A DNA stretch of 64,000 bases from Betaproteobacteria bacterium UBA1934 (lineage in GTDB: Bacteria > Pseudomonadota > Gammaproteobacteria > Burkholderiales > Rhodocyclaceae), in the NCBI GenBank assembly GCA_002337055.1, contig DDFG01000005.1:199037-263036 (forward strand), given 5' to 3'. A program made the position numbers and the translations under genes. Shown in pieces: positions 7,587 through 16,524 of this stretch; the stretch's first letter is position 1, and each line of letters begins with the position of its first letter. The notes beneath the pieces were generated by a model, which saw only the letters and a program-made list of their open reading frames with translations, ran no database searches and was not told the origin of the DNA.

Positions 7587-10052
7587 TCAGCGTTCGGGCA
7601 GACGTCCGGTCGCCAGTTGCCGGCGCAGGAAGCCGGCAGCTTCGTCAGCCGTCAACGGCGGGCTGAAAAAGTACCCCTGGATCTGGTCACAGCCGTTGCT
7701 ACGCAGCAGATCAAGCTGGTCCGCCGTCTCGACACCCTCGGCAATGACGCCCAGACCCAGCGAATGGGCCAGCGCAATGGTGCCGAAGGCGATGGCGCGG
7801 TCGTTCAGATCGATTTCGATATCGGCGACGAAGGATCGGTCGATCTTGAGAAAGTCGATAGGCAGCAGTTTGAGGTAGGCGAGCGACGAATAGCCTGTGC
7901 CGAAGTCGTCAATGGCGATCGATACGCCCATCTGCCGGATCGCCCGCAGCAAACCGATGGACTGCTCCGGGTTTTCCATCGCCACGCTCTCGGTGACCTC
8001 AAGCTCCAGCAACTCTGGCGGGAGCTCGGTTTCGGCCAGAATGCCCGCAACCGTCTCCAGAAAATCGCGACGCCGCAGTTGCCGAGCCGAGACGTTGACC
8101 GCCACCTTGAGCGGCGGCAGCCCCGCATCGATCCACTCTCGCATGGTACGGCAGGCGTGTCGCAACACCCATTCTCCCAGCTCGACGATCAGGCCGGTTT
8201 CTTCCGCCACCGGAATGAACAGGGCCGGCGGAATGACGCCATCGACCGGATGCCGCCAGCGGGCCAGAGCTTCAACGCCGACCGGCATGTGGTCTCCGGC
8301 GCGCAGCTGCGGCTGAAAGGCCACGCTCAACTCACCGTGCGCCAGCGCCTGCCGGAGCTTGCGTTCGAGATCGAGGCGCTGGTTGGCAGCGCGATTCATT
8401 TCGGCGGCAAAGAACTGATAGTTGTTCCGGCCATTGGCCTTGGCGTGGTACATCGCCGTGTCGGCGTTACGCAGCAAGGTCTCGCTGTCGGTGCCGTCGG
8501 AGGGGAACAGACTGATGCCGATGGAAGGGCTGGTATGCAGTTCGTTGGCGTCAATCACTACCGGCGAGGCAAAGGCGGCGAGCACCTTGGCGGCCACCGC
8601 CGCCGCCGCATTGGCGTTGTCGATATCCGACAGCAGAATGACGAACTCGTCGCCACCCAAGCGCGCAATCAGATCGCTTTCGCGCACGATGCGTTGCAAG
8701 CGTGCCGCCACTTCGCCCAGCAGCCTGTCTCCGATAGCATGACCGAGCGTGTCGTTGATGATCTTGAACCGGTCCAGATCGATGAACAGCAAGGCGATGC
8801 CGCCATTGCGACGCTTCGCTTCCGAGACGGCCTGGGCAAGCCGCAATTGCAGGGCGGTACGGTTGGCCAGCCCGGTCAGCACGTCGTGATGCGCGAGATG
8901 GTACATCTGCTCGGCTGCACGCTTGCCGGCGCTGACATCGGAGAGAATCCAGATATAGCGCGTATCGCCGCAGGGTTCCTCGTGATCGACGCGCAGAGCG
9001 TTGATGAGCGCGTCGTAGCTTTCCTGGTTCTTGCGCAGCAGCGGCATTTCGCCGTGCCAAACACCGCGTTGATCGAGACTGGTCATCAGGCGGGCGAACC
9101 CGTCGCTACTGTCCGCCGCGACAAAATGCGCAAGCGGCTTGCCGCGAATTTCCTCAGCAGCATAGCCGGTGGTCAGCATCAACGCAGGATTGCCGTGCAG
9201 CACACGCCCGTCGGCATCGGCAAACACAATGCCGGAATGGCTGTGCGCCAGGACCGCCTCCGCAAGCGTCAGCCGTGCGCGCTCGTCGCCGGACAACCCG
9301 GCATCGGCCGCAAAAACGGCCAGATGCCCCTCTGCCAGACTCTCAGCCCACAATTCGATGGGCGCGACCGCGCCACAGCGGTTGAGGCGCACCCGCTCAC
9401 CTTGCCGCAATCTCGCCAGCAATCGGGCGACATCGGCCATCGCATGATCGCCCGCAAGGTCGGCGCAAACCACCAGGGGCAAAAACAGCAAGGCATTCCG
9501 TAAACCCACCCGCAAACACACGGAAGGCCAGCCCATGGCTTCGGCAAATCGGCTGTTCCAGCGCAACAGCCCACCCTCGCCGTCAAATATGGCGGCACCG
9601 ACATTGGCAAACCGCAAAACGGCGTCAAGGCCATCCTGGCTCAAGTGAAGGTTGTCGCGAATGGCGCTCTCCGCTGCGTCGTCAGAGCATACGGTCACGG
9701 CGCCGATACAGATCGGCACGCCGGATGCATTTCGAAAGACGCGGGTCAGGGTGACGCAACTCGCCTCGCCACGCAGGCCGGGATAGGTGGAGTGCAGGTG
9801 AGAATAGAGCCCCGGTTCGCACAGAGCTGCCCGAATTGCCGTGCGGACCGAACCGGCATCACCTCGGCGCAACTGGCGAAGGAATTCTCGCAGCGTCTCG
9901 CCTCGTTCCGGGGAATTGCCCGCGGCATCGGCCCGCCAGAATCGCAAAGCCCGCAAATCTCCCACCCAGCTGCCGAGTGCAGCTGAAAAGTTTGAAAGAG
10001 AGGGAGGCGGTTCTGTCTGCAATGCGGTTGATATCCGGGAAGCCGCCATCAT
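7587..10052 (-). CDS. PAS-GGDEF-EAL cyclic-di-GMP turnover protein
   Basis: The frame runs upstream to 10562, but its first 170 codons overlap the redoxin gene and read as random sequence. The start is placed at the double ATG at 10052, giving 821 residues. Order: N-terminal region, PAS-like domain (about 135-240), second PAS (about 265-380, with GIVFADADGRVLHGNPAL), GGDEF (about 385-545), EAL (about 560-815). The diguanylate cyclase motif is intact (GGDEF 466-470), with an RxxD inhibitory site five residues before it (RESD). The phosphodiesterase has EAL at 594-596 and DDFGTGYSSLAYLK. Both activities are therefore possible. No membrane segment is seen, so it probably acts in the cytoplasm. 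TTG 10076 and GTG 10067 are alternative starts. Confidence 0.88.
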   Translation of the reverse strand: MMAASRISTALQTEPPPSLSNFSAALGSWVGDLRALRFWRADAAGNSPERGETLREFLRQLRRGDAGSVRTAIRAALCEPGLYSHLHSTYPGLRGEASCVTLTRVFRNASGVPICIGAVTVCSDDAAESAIRDNLHLSQDGLDAVLRFANVGAAIFDGEGGLLRWNSRFAEAMGWPSVCLRVGLRNALLFLPLVVCADLAGDHAMADVARLLARLRQGERVRLNRCGAVAPIELWAESLAEGHLAVFAADAGLSGDERARLTLAEAVLAHSHSGIVFADADGRVLHGNPALMLTTGYAAEEIRGKPLAHFVAADSSDGFARLMTSLDQRGVWHGEMPLLRKNQESYDALINALRVDHEEPCGDTRYIWILSDVSAGKRAAEQMYHLAHHDVLTGLANRTALQLRLAQAVSEAKRRNGGIALLFIDLDRFKIINDTLGHAIGDRLLGEVAARLQRIVRESDLIARLGGDEFVILLSDIDNANAAAAVAAKVLAAFASPVVIDANELHTSPSIGISLFPSDGTDSETLLRNADTAMYHAKANGRNNYQFFAAEMNRAANQRLDLERKLRQALAHGELSVAFQPQLRAGDHMPVGVEALARWRHPVDGVIPPALFIPVAEETGLIVELGEWVLRHACRTMREWIDAGLPPLKVAVNVSARQLRRRDFLETVAGILAETELPPELLELEVTESVAMENPEQSIGLLRAIRQMGVSIAIDDFGTGYSSLAYLKLLPIDFLKIDRSFVADIEIDLNDRAIAFGTIALAHSLGLGVIAEGVETADQLDLLRSNGCDQIQGYFFSPPLTADEAAGFLRRQLATGRLPER

Positions 10053-10155
10053 TTCCGTCGCGTCCACTCGGCGCAAGTATGGAAAACCCCTATTGCGCCT
10101 GAACTCGCCAACGGCATTCCCGATTCGCCCGGGAGGGGTGAAAGCGCTTCCTCCA

Positions 10156-10719
10156 TCATGCGTCCCGCCACTTGATCGAACAGCCGATCGAGGCGATCTG
10201 CTCGCGCGGGCCTTGCCCGGTGGCGGCAATCTCGCGCATGGCTTCGAAAAGATCCCGCCGTGCATCGGCAACCGCGACACGGCCGGACGCATCCAGGCGG
10301 CCGCGATACTGTAGTTCGCCGCTAGCATTAAACCCGAAGAAATCGGGCGTGCACACGGCGCCATAGGCGCGCGCAACGGCTTGTGTTTCGTCGAACAAAT
10401 AGGGAAACGGCAGGGCATGCTCCTGCGCCAACTGCTGCATGGACTCGAAGGCATCCTCGGGATACGCAACCGGGTCGTTGCTGCTGATCGCCACGCAGCC
10501 CACGCCCAGCGACGCCAGTTCGCGGGCATCGCGGATAATGCGGTCAAGCACGGCCCGAACAAAAGGACAATGGTTGCAGATGAACATCAGCAACAGCCCT
10601 TTGGGACCACGCGCCAACGCGAGGTCGACAAGACGACCATCGGTCGCGGGCAATGCGAAGTCCGGCGCGCGCCAGCCGAATTCGCACACGGGCGGTTGCA
10701 ATGCTGCCATGCTGTTCAA
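10156..10719 (-). CDS. thioredoxin-like redoxin (AhpC/TSA fold)
   Basis: A 187-residue protein with APDFALPATDGRLVDLALARG followed by LLLMFICNHCPFVRAVLDRI. This gives a CNHC (CxxC) redox centre directly after the strand, as in the thioredoxin-like branch of the AhpC/TSA superfamily. There is no signal peptide, so a cytoplasmic thiol oxidoreductase or peroxidase-like role is likely. ATG at 10719 is used; ATG at 10710 is an alternative. It is divergent from rsmE across 138 bases, and its 3' end lies 103 bases before the GGDEF/EAL start on the same strand. Confidence 0.82.
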   Translation of the reverse strand: MNSMAALQPPVCEFGWRAPDFALPATDGRLVDLALARGPKGLLLMFICNHCPFVRAVLDRIIRDARELASLGVGCVAISSNDPVAYPEDAFESMQQLAQEHALPFPYLFDETQAVARAYGAVCTPDFFGFNASGELQYRGRLDASGRVAVADARRDLFEAMREIAATGQGPREQIASIGCSIKWRDA

Positions 10720-10857
10720 TCCCTAAATTGAGTATTTTTCCAGATCATACCTGAAACTGGTGATTGCAAACGGTCGCAAACACAAGCCCTGCCTCACACA
10801 GAGGCATTAAAGCGGGAATTTTCTGCGCAAAATCCGGGGATCACGCATAATGACCAG

Positions 10858-11592
10858 ATGACCCTGCCCCGCTTCTACTGTCGTGCGCCGCTGGCGCCCG
10901 GCGCCCGACTCGACCTGCCGGATGCGGTGGCACGCCATGCCGTGCGCGTGCTGCGTTTGCCGCCTGGTGCGGAAATCGTGCTGTTTGATGGGCGCGGTGG
11001 CGAGTATCCGGCACGCATAGAACATATCGACCGCGAACGGGTTTCGGTCAGCCTCGGCGCCTGGCACGAGCGCGATAGCGAATCGCCGCTCGACATCACT
11101 CTGGTACAAGCGGTGCAGGCTGGCGACAAAATGGATTTCACCATCCAGAAGGCGATCGAACTCGGGGTCAGCCATATCGTGCCCGTCGAAAGTCGGCGCA
11201 GCGTCGTGCGGCTCTCGGGCGACCGGGCCGGCAAGCGCGTGGCGCATTGGCAGGGTGTGGCGGCGGCGGCCTGCGAACAATGCGGACGCAACCGGGTACC
11301 CGTTGTTGCCCCGCTGGAATCGCTGGAGCAGTGGCTCGCGCGCCCTGCGGGCGATGGGCTGCGGCTAATGCTGACGCCTGAGGCCGGTAGCGCGCTGGCG
11401 GACATGGTCCGCGCGCCCTGCCTGCAACTGCTGGTGGGTGCCGAAGGTGGCCTCGATCCCCGCGAGGAACTGGCCGCCCGCACCGCGGGTTTTCAAGGCG
11501 TCCGTCTCGGGCCCCGCATTCTAAGAACCGAAACGGCCGGATTAGCGGCGCTGGCGGCGATCCAGACCTTATGGGGCGACTTTCTCGCCTGA
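10858..11592 (+). CDS. rsmE: 16S rRNA (uracil1498-N3)-methyltransferase
   Basis: A 244-residue SPOUT methyltransferase. Diagnostic blocks are LPRFYCRAPL at the N-terminus, KMDFTIQKAIELGVSHIVPVESRRSVVRL, and the knotted SAM site LLVGAEGGLDPREE with LGPRILRTETAGLAAL. The family methylates U1498 of 16S rRNA in assembled small subunits. Length matches other RsmE proteins. The region just upstream contains a possible -10 (GCATAAT near 10844-10850). The polyphosphate enzyme gene follows 17 bases downstream and may be co-transcribed. Confidence 0.95.
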   Translation: MTLPRFYCRAPLAPGARLDLPDAVARHAVRVLRLPPGAEIVLFDGRGGEYPARIEHIDRERVSVSLGAWHERDSESPLDITLVQAVQAGDKMDFTIQKAIELGVSHIVPVESRRSVVRLSGDRAGKRVAHWQGVAAAACEQCGRNRVPVVAPLESLEQWLARPAGDGLRLMLTPEAGSALADMVRAPCLQLLVGAEGGLDPREELAARTAGFQGVRLGPRILRTETAGLAALAAIQTLWGDFLA

Positions 11593-11609
11593 ACTCGAGT
11601 GGGAGGTGA

Positions 11610-13115
11610 ATGATGTTTGAATCGGCGGAACTCGGTCACACCATCGACAAGAAGACCTTTCGCAACGAAGTCCCTAAGCTGCGTGCCGACTTGCTCGATG
11701 TGCAGTTCGATCTGGTGGAAGGGAAAGCGTTTCCGGTAGTCATCCTGATCAGCGGGGTGGATGGCAGCGGCAAGGGCGAGACCATCAATTTGTTGTATTC
11801 GTGGATGGATCCGCGCCACCTCTCGACCCTGGCTTTTTCGACTCCAACCGATGAAGAGGGCGAACGCCCGGCCATGTGGCGTTTCTGGCGTGCTCTGCCG
11901 CCCAAGGGGAAGATCGGCATCTTTGCAGGCTCGTGGTATTCGCAACCGATCACCGACCGCATCCAGGGCGCGATGCGCCGCTCTGAGATGGATGAACGGC
12001 TGGACGACATCAACCGCTTTGAGGCCATGCTGGTCAATGAGGGCGCTCTGGTACTGAAATTTTGGTTCCACCTATCGAAAGACGCTCAGAAGAGACGGCT
12101 GAAGGCGTTGGAGAAAGACCCGCGCACCGCCTGGCGTGTGACCAAGACAAGCTACGAGCGCCTGAAGACCTACGACGCGCTGCAACAGGTGGCGGGACAT
12201 GTCTTGCGCGTCACCAATACGGCCCATGCGCCTTGGATCATCGTCGAAGGCACCGACGACGCCTACCGTTCGCTGACTGTCGGGCGCATCATCCTCGAAT
12301 CGCTTCGCGCCCGCCTTGCCGAGAGCAAGCGTCCGCAGGTGCCCGTGGCGCCGCCGATCACGCCCGCCATCGACCGGCTCAACGTTCTGAACAGCCTCGA
12401 TCTGACACAGTCGCTGGCCAAGAAGGATTTCGAGCGTGAACTGGCGAAGCAGCAGGGGCGCCTCTCCGAGCTCGCCCGCGACCCGCGTTTCGCCAATCGC
12501 TCGCTGGTACTCGTGTTCGAAGGATCGGACGCCGCCGGCAAGGGCGGCAGCATCCGCCGCGTTGCCGCCGCGCTCGATGCCCGGCAATTTCAGATCGTGC
12601 CGATCGCCGCGCCAACCGAGGAAGAACGCGCCCAACCCTATCTTTGGCGCTTCTGGCGGCATCTTCCGCGGAAAGGCCGAACGGCGATTTTCGACCGTTC
12701 ATGGTACGGCCGCGTGCTGGTCGAGCGGGTCGAGGGCTTTTGCAGCGAGGCAGATTGGCTTCGTGCCTATGCGGAAATCAACGATTTCGAACATCAGATG
12801 GTTGCTGCCGGCGCAATTGTGGTCAAATTCTGGCTGCAGATCAGCGCCGACGAGCAACTCAAACGCTTCAAGGAACGCCAGGACACCGAATTCAAGCGCT
12901 TCAAGATCACGGAAGAGGACTGGCGCAACCGCGACAAGTGGGACGCCTACGCCACCGCGGTCTGCGACATGGTCGATCGCACGTCAACCGGCCTGGCGCC
13001 CTGGACGTTGGTCGAAGCCAATGACAAGAACTTTGCGCGGGTCAAGGTGCTGAAAACACTCTGCGACCGCCTGGAATGTGCCCTGAAGTCGGAAGATCGC
13101 CTCAAGAATGACTGA
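11610..13115 (+). CDS. pap: polyphosphate:AMP phosphotransferase (tandem PPK2 domains)
   Basis: A 501-residue protein made of two PPK2-type domains, each with a P-loop: GVDGSGKGETIN (about residues 49-60) and GSDAAGKGGSIRR (about 307-319). Both domains also keep WRFWR and a W-Y/F-x-lid block (GSWYSQPI; RSWYGRVLVERVEGF). Two-domain PPK2 proteins of this length are polyphosphate:AMP phosphotransferases, making ADP from AMP with polyphosphate as donor. GGAGG at 11602-11606 fits the second ATG (11613) slightly better than the first (11610). The 3' end overlaps argA by eight bases. Confidence 0.93.
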   Translation: MMFESAELGHTIDKKTFRNEVPKLRADLLDVQFDLVEGKAFPVVILISGVDGSGKGETINLLYSWMDPRHLSTLAFSTPTDEEGERPAMWRFWRALPPKGKIGIFAGSWYSQPITDRIQGAMRRSEMDERLDDINRFEAMLVNEGALVLKFWFHLSKDAQKRRLKALEKDPRTAWRVTKTSYERLKTYDALQQVAGHVLRVTNTAHAPWIIVEGTDDAYRSLTVGRIILESLRARLAESKRPQVPVAPPITPAIDRLNVLNSLDLTQSLAKKDFERELAKQQGRLSELARDPRFANRSLVLVFEGSDAAGKGGSIRRVAAALDARQFQIVPIAAPTEEERAQPYLWRFWRHLPRKGRTAIFDRSWYGRVLVERVEGFCSEADWLRAYAEINDFEHQMVAAGAIVVKFWLQISADEQLKRFKERQDTEFKRFKITEEDWRNRDKWDAYATAVCDMVDRTSTGLAPWTLVEANDKNFARVKVLKTLCDRLECALKSEDRLKND

Positions 13116-14430
13116 GCAAACCAAGAACAACGAGGATTTCGTCGCCTGGTTCCGGGCGGTGACGCCGTATATCAACGCCTTTCGCAACAAAACCTTTGTC
13201 GTCGCCTTCGGCGGCAGCGCCATCGAAAGCGCCTTTGCCAAGACGCTGGCTTTCGACGTCAACCTTCTGGCCAGCCTCGGCATCCGTTTAATCATGGTGC
13301 ACGGCGCCCGTCCCCAAATCGAGGAAGAGTTGCGCGAGAAGGGCTTGCCGTCCGTGTATCACAAGGGCTATCGCGTCACCGACGCGGAAACGCTCGATTG
13401 CGTGCTGGATGCGGTCGGCAGCGTCTACCTCGAGATCGAGGCGATGCTCTCGCAGGGCCTGCCCAACACGCCCATGGCCAACGCCAAAATTCGCGTGATC
13501 AGCGCCAATTTCATCACCGGCCAGCCGATCGGCGTGCTGGATGGCATCGACATGATGTACGCCGGTAAAGTCAGAAAGGTCGATGTCGAAGGCATCAACG
13601 CCCAACTCGGCCTCGGCAATATCGTGCTGCTGAACTGCGAAGGGCCGTCGCCGACCGGCGAAATCTTCAACCTGCAAATGGAAGAAGTGGCCGAAGCCGT
13701 CGCCATCGCCATCAAGGCCGACAAGCTGGTTTACCTCACCGACAGCCAGGGCGTCACCAACAGCAAGGGCGAATTGCAGGACGCCCTGACCGCCGACGAA
13801 GCCGCCGAAATCGCCTGGATGGGCGACTGGCTCTCGAACGACCTGAAACGCTATCTGCCCAGCGCCATTCGTGCCGCGCGTACCGGCGTCGGCCGCGTGC
13901 ATCTGATCGACTACAACGTCGACGGAGCCCTGTTGCAAGAAGTCTTCACGCACGACGGCGTCGGCACCGTGATTACCAAGGAATCGCTGGAAAACATCCG
14001 CGAAGCCAAGCCCGACGATATCGCCGCGTTGATCGCGCTGATCGAGCCGCTGGAGCAAGAAGGCATTCTGGTGCATCGACCGCGCGAACTGCTCGAACGG
14101 GAAATCGACCGGTTCTCGGTGGTCGAGCACGACGGCATCCTGGTTGGGTGTGCCGCGCTATACCGCTATTCGGACGAAGTGGCCGAATTGGCCTGTCTGG
14201 CCGTCAGTCCCGAGCAGAGGGAATGGGGATACGGCGAACAGTTGCTGATCCGCATCGAAAAACGCGCCCGCAAGGCCGGCCTCAAGCGCCTCTTTGTACT
14301 GACCACACGAACCGAACACTGGTTTGTCGAGCGGGGCTTCCGGCTGGCCGAGGTCGATGAACTGCCCGAACAAAAACGCGAAATGTATAACTACAAACGG
14401 CGTTCGAAGGTCTTGTTCAAACGCCTTTGA
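13108..14430 (+). CDS. argA: amino-acid N-acetyltransferase (N-acetylglutamate synthase)
   Basis: A 440-residue ArgA: an amino-acid-kinase-like domain (FVVAFGGSAIESAFAKTLAFDVNLLASLGIRLIMVHGARPQI...) followed by a GNAT domain (AELACLAVSPEQREWGYGEQLLIRIEKRARKAGLKRLFVLTTRTEHWF). It makes N-acetylglutamate, the first step of arginine synthesis. The gene overlaps the phosphotransferase gene by eight bases. Its last codons (F-K-R-L-stop) contain the proposed attachment core of the downstream mobile element. The final Leu and stop codon now appear to be supplied by element DNA, leaving the protein unchanged. Confidence 0.96.
   Translation: MTEQTKNNEDFVAWFRAVTPYINAFRNKTFVVAFGGSAIESAFAKTLAFDVNLLASLGIRLIMVHGARPQIEEELREKGLPSVYHKGYRVTDAETLDCVLDAVGSVYLEIEAMLSQGLPNTPMANAKIRVISANFITGQPIGVLDGIDMMYAGKVRKVDVEGINAQLGLGNIVLLNCEGPSPTGEIFNLQMEEVAEAVAIAIKADKLVYLTDSQGVTNSKGELQDALTADEAAEIAWMGDWLSNDLKRYLPSAIRAARTGVGRVHLIDYNVDGALLQEVFTHDGVGTVITKESLENIREAKPDDIAALIALIEPLEQEGILVHRPRELLEREIDRFSVVEHDGILVGCAALYRYSDEVAELACLAVSPEQREWGYGEQLLIRIEKRARKAGLKRLFVLTTRTEHWFVERGFRLAEVDELPEQKREMYNYKRRSKVLFKRL
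14414..14423 (+). other. candidate attL core of the mobile element
   Basis: TGTTCAAACG at the 3' end of argA recurs exactly once at the far junction (23995-24004). Reading frames on both sides give F-K-R-L followed by a stop (CGC CTT TGA here; CGG CTA TAA at the right junction). This is expected when an element integrates in the end of a gene and restores its last codons. Confidence 0.72.
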
Positions 14431-14471
14431 CGGCGTTTCAGGATGTTTCACAACATCGCAACACCCCCATC

Positions 14472-14498
14472 AAACCCCGGATTTTTCGGGGTTTTTTG
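14472..14498 (+). terminator. intrinsic terminator after argA
   Basis: AAACCCCG pairs with CGGGGTTT across a GATTTTT loop and runs into six T's (14492-14497). It lies just inside the proposed left end of the element, so argA is now terminated by element DNA and is cut off from yggX. Confidence 0.85.
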
Positions 14499-14541
14499 TT
14501 TCAACTCGTTGCAGATCATTTCTGGGCAGCGCATAATATTT

Positions 14542-14612
14542 GTGTAGCCCAGCGTGTAGCTATTCGACTTGGCTACAAAATTCGGGTGTAGCTTCTGAAA
14601 TTGTGCGTAGCC
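14542..14612 (+). repeat. GTGTAGC-type repeats upstream of the integrase (putative arm sites)
   Basis: GTGTAGC occurs at 14542-14548, 14554-14560 and 14586-14592, with an inverted GGCTACA at 14571-14577 and GTGCGTAGCC at 14603-14612. The variant GTGCGTAGC, with a flanking inverted GGCTAC, recurs at the other end of the element (23917-23931). Short repeats at both ends of an island with a tyrosine integrase are typical of arm-type integrase or excisionase binding sites. They also overlap the likely int promoter, so they may serve in autoregulation. Confidence 0.6.
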
Positions 14613-14622
14613 AGGAGTGGAG

Positions 14623-15870
14623 ATGGGCAATCTGACCGATGTTGAGCTGCGAAACTGGATCAAGGCGGGCCAGCCAGTCGCCAAGGCAGACGGCGGTGGC
14701 CTGACATTCACACTGTCCGCAAAAGGCACGTCCGCCTGGATATTGCGGTATCGGCATGCCGGGCGCCCCAGAGAACTGACGCTGGGACGCTATCCCGACA
14801 TGAGCCTGGCAAAAGCCCGAGAGGTTGCCGCCGAAAAGCGTGTGCAGATTCGCCAGGGGATCGACGTTGCCGAGGAAAAGCAGGCCGCCAAGGCGGCAGT
14901 CGCCAGATCCAGACTGGGCACAGTGGCCGCGCTTTACGACGACTTCTTTGCCCGGCAGATTGCCGACCGCCGCAAGAAGCCAGAGCGGGTGGCCGCTCTG
15001 TTCACCCTGCACATCCTGCCCAAGCTGGGCAGCAAACAGGTTGAGTCTGTAAAGCCTGCTGATATCGATGCCATGCTGCGACCCCTGCTGGATCGCCGGG
15101 TACACAGAACGGCAATGGCAGCCCTGCAAATGACCAAGGCGCTCTTTGCCTATGCCATGAAACGCCACTTGATTGCGGCCAACCCGGCCGCCCCATTCAA
15201 TTCGACCGATGTTGGCGGCGAGCTTGGGCCGCGTAGTCGGGTACTTTCCAAGGGTGAGCTGGTCCAGTTCTTCAAGGCCATGCGGGACACTCCCAACTAT
15301 CCTCTCCATTCGGCTGCCGCGCTCAAGTTGTTGCTGGCGCTAGGGGTACGAAAAATGGAGCTGCTGAAAGCAACGTGGGATCAGTTCGACTTAGAGTCGG
15401 GGGAATGGCACCTGCCGGCAGACCAAACCAAAACTGATGCACCCATCCGCATCCCCCTCTCGCCCTGGGTAGTGCAGATTCTCGAAGATCAACGCAATCG
15501 GCAAGTCAGGCACAACCCCTACGTTTTCCCAGTGCAACGGATGGCCCCCGGCAAGACAACCCGGTACATGGGGGAAACCACCCTGAATCACGCCCTCTAC
15601 ATGATGCAGACCGACCTTGCCCCGTTCACTGTCCATGACCTTCGCCGCACGGCCCGCACCCATTTGGCCGCCCTGGGTGTTGCCCCCCATATTGCTGAAA
15701 TGTGCCTGAACCACAAGTTGAAGGGGATAGAGGCCGTATACAACGTGCACGACTACTTTGCAGAGCGGCGCGCTGCCCTCGTTGCCCTCTCCGACCTGTT
15801 GGCAGACTGCGAGAAAAACGACGGCAAGAAGGTCGTGCCCATCCGACAACGAGCCGGAAAAAAATCATGA
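14623..15870 (+). CDS. int: P4-type tyrosine-recombinase integrase
   Basis: The ATG at 14623 has AGGAG at 14613-14617; GTG 14617 is a weaker alternative. The 415 residues carry the DUF4102-type N-terminal arm-binding domain (ADGGGLTFTLSAKGTSAWILRYRHAGRPRELTLGRYPDMSLAKAREVA), a core-binding helical domain and a complete catalytic domain. The catalytic residues are Arg in LGVRKMELLKATW, HDLRRT (H-x-x-R), a second His in LNHKL, and a Tyr in the segment VYNVHDY. It should catalyse site-specific integration and excision of the surrounding element. It reads inward from argA and ends 16 bases before the left inverted repeat. Confidence 0.95.
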   Translation: MGNLTDVELRNWIKAGQPVAKADGGGLTFTLSAKGTSAWILRYRHAGRPRELTLGRYPDMSLAKAREVAAEKRVQIRQGIDVAEEKQAAKAAVARSRLGTVAALYDDFFARQIADRRKKPERVAALFTLHILPKLGSKQVESVKPADIDAMLRPLLDRRVHRTAMAALQMTKALFAYAMKRHLIAANPAAPFNSTDVGGELGPRSRVLSKGELVQFFKAMRDTPNYPLHSAAALKLLLALGVRKMELLKATWDQFDLESGEWHLPADQTKTDAPIRIPLSPWVVQILEDQRNRQVRHNPYVFPVQRMAPGKTTRYMGETTLNHALYMMQTDLAPFTVHDLRRTARTHLAALGVAPHIAEMCLNHKLKGIEAVYNVHDYFAERRAALVALSDLLADCEKNDGKKVVPIRQRAGKKS

Positions 15871-15886
15871 TGCACGCGTGTCTGCA

Positions 15887-16036
15887 TTCCCACCCCTGCC
15901 ATTTTTCACTGGGACAACTGGGACAACTGGGACAAATCGCCGAAACCCGCGCCAATATTGAATGCTGCGCTTTCAATATGCATATTTTGAGTGGGACACG
16001 ACTGGGACGAGGTGGGACACTTCGGTTTCAGAACGT
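15887..16036 (+). repeat. left copy of a 150-bp inverted repeat with TGGGAC iterons
   Basis: This segment is the reverse complement of 23329-23478, with about 13 mismatches in 150 (my hand alignment, about 91%). It contains three perfect tandem CTGGGACAA units (15909-15935, period 9) and three more TGGGAC motifs in 15992-16018 (10-11 base spacing). Between them lies the perfect palindrome AATATGCATATT (15975-15986). Iterons beside an AT-rich palindrome look like a replication-initiator or helicase binding region. It begins 16 bases after the int stop. The remaining gene-free stretch to 16200 is described separately. Confidence 0.9.
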
Positions 16037-16200
16037 CTCAGGGCGTGCGAAAAGCCGCGCAAAGGTACTGCCGGCACCGCCTCATTGTGCGGCGGCGGTC
16101 AAGTAATTGCATTACCGTTGCCTGACGGTTTCGGGCAGGCTAGGGGGTACTAGAAAGCGTTTTCGCCCCCGATTTCAACGCAACACAAAGGAGTGTCACC
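16037..16200 (+). other. gene-free leader before the first cargo gene
   Basis: No coding frame is convincing here. The stretch contains GGCGGTCAA (16094-16102) and GGTTTCGGG...GGGGGTACT (16127-16150). Both are also found, in the same order and orientation, in the right end of the element (around 23706 and 23770-23794). It probably holds the promoter of the 16201 gene, whose AAAGGAG ribosome site is at 16187-16193. Confidence 0.45.
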
Positions 16201-16482
16201 ATGCCCGGAACTCTCACAGAAACCTTACCCGACCTTCACCACGAAAATGACGGATCGTGGCGGATTGGTGCAGCGCGCCTCGCGGCGGCCAACGAGGCTG
16301 CACACGAGATTGAGCAACACGCCAGGCTGTTGAAGAAATTGTTTCTTGAAGATTGTTCGGAAAGCGACCTTGCCCTTCGCGGGCTGGCTATGCGCGTCGA
16401 AGAACTCTCCACTGTCGTAATGGCAGCTTTGGGCGACGGCGCGGAACCTACGGAAGAAATTGAGGCGAGATTGCGAAGCTGA
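16201..16482 (+). CDS. small hypothetical protein (93 aa)
   Basis: An ATG with a clear AAAGGAG site opens a 93-residue acidic, mostly helical protein (IGAARLAAANEAAHEIEQHARLLKKLFLEDCSESDLALRGLAMRVEELSTVVMAALGDG). The heptad-like spacing of Leu and Ala suggests helical packing or a short coiled coil. No domain is recognised. As the first cargo gene after the left inverted repeat it may be regulatory. An Arc-like or anti-repressor role would be guesswork. Confidence 0.65.
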   Translation: MPGTLTETLPDLHHENDGSWRIGAARLAAANEAAHEIEQHARLLKKLFLEDCSESDLALRGLAMRVEELSTVVMAALGDGAEPTEEIEARLRS

Positions 16483-16524
16483 TGGCATGAAACCCTGATC
16501 TGCTTCCGCCATCTCTCTGTATGG

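Noticed and set aside
10053..10562. N-terminal extension of the GGDEF/EAL protein
   Set aside because: This part of the frame overlaps the redoxin gene and reads as random Arg/Pro/Ser-rich sequence; the start is better placed at 10052.
14430..14622. tRNA gene at the integration site
   Set aside because: No cloverleaf-forming sequence was seen; the 3' end of argA explains the junctions better.
15909..16018. Tandem TGGGAC units as a CRISPR array
   Set aside because: Units are only 9 bases with 3-base variable parts, far shorter than CRISPR repeats and spacers, and no cas genes are present.
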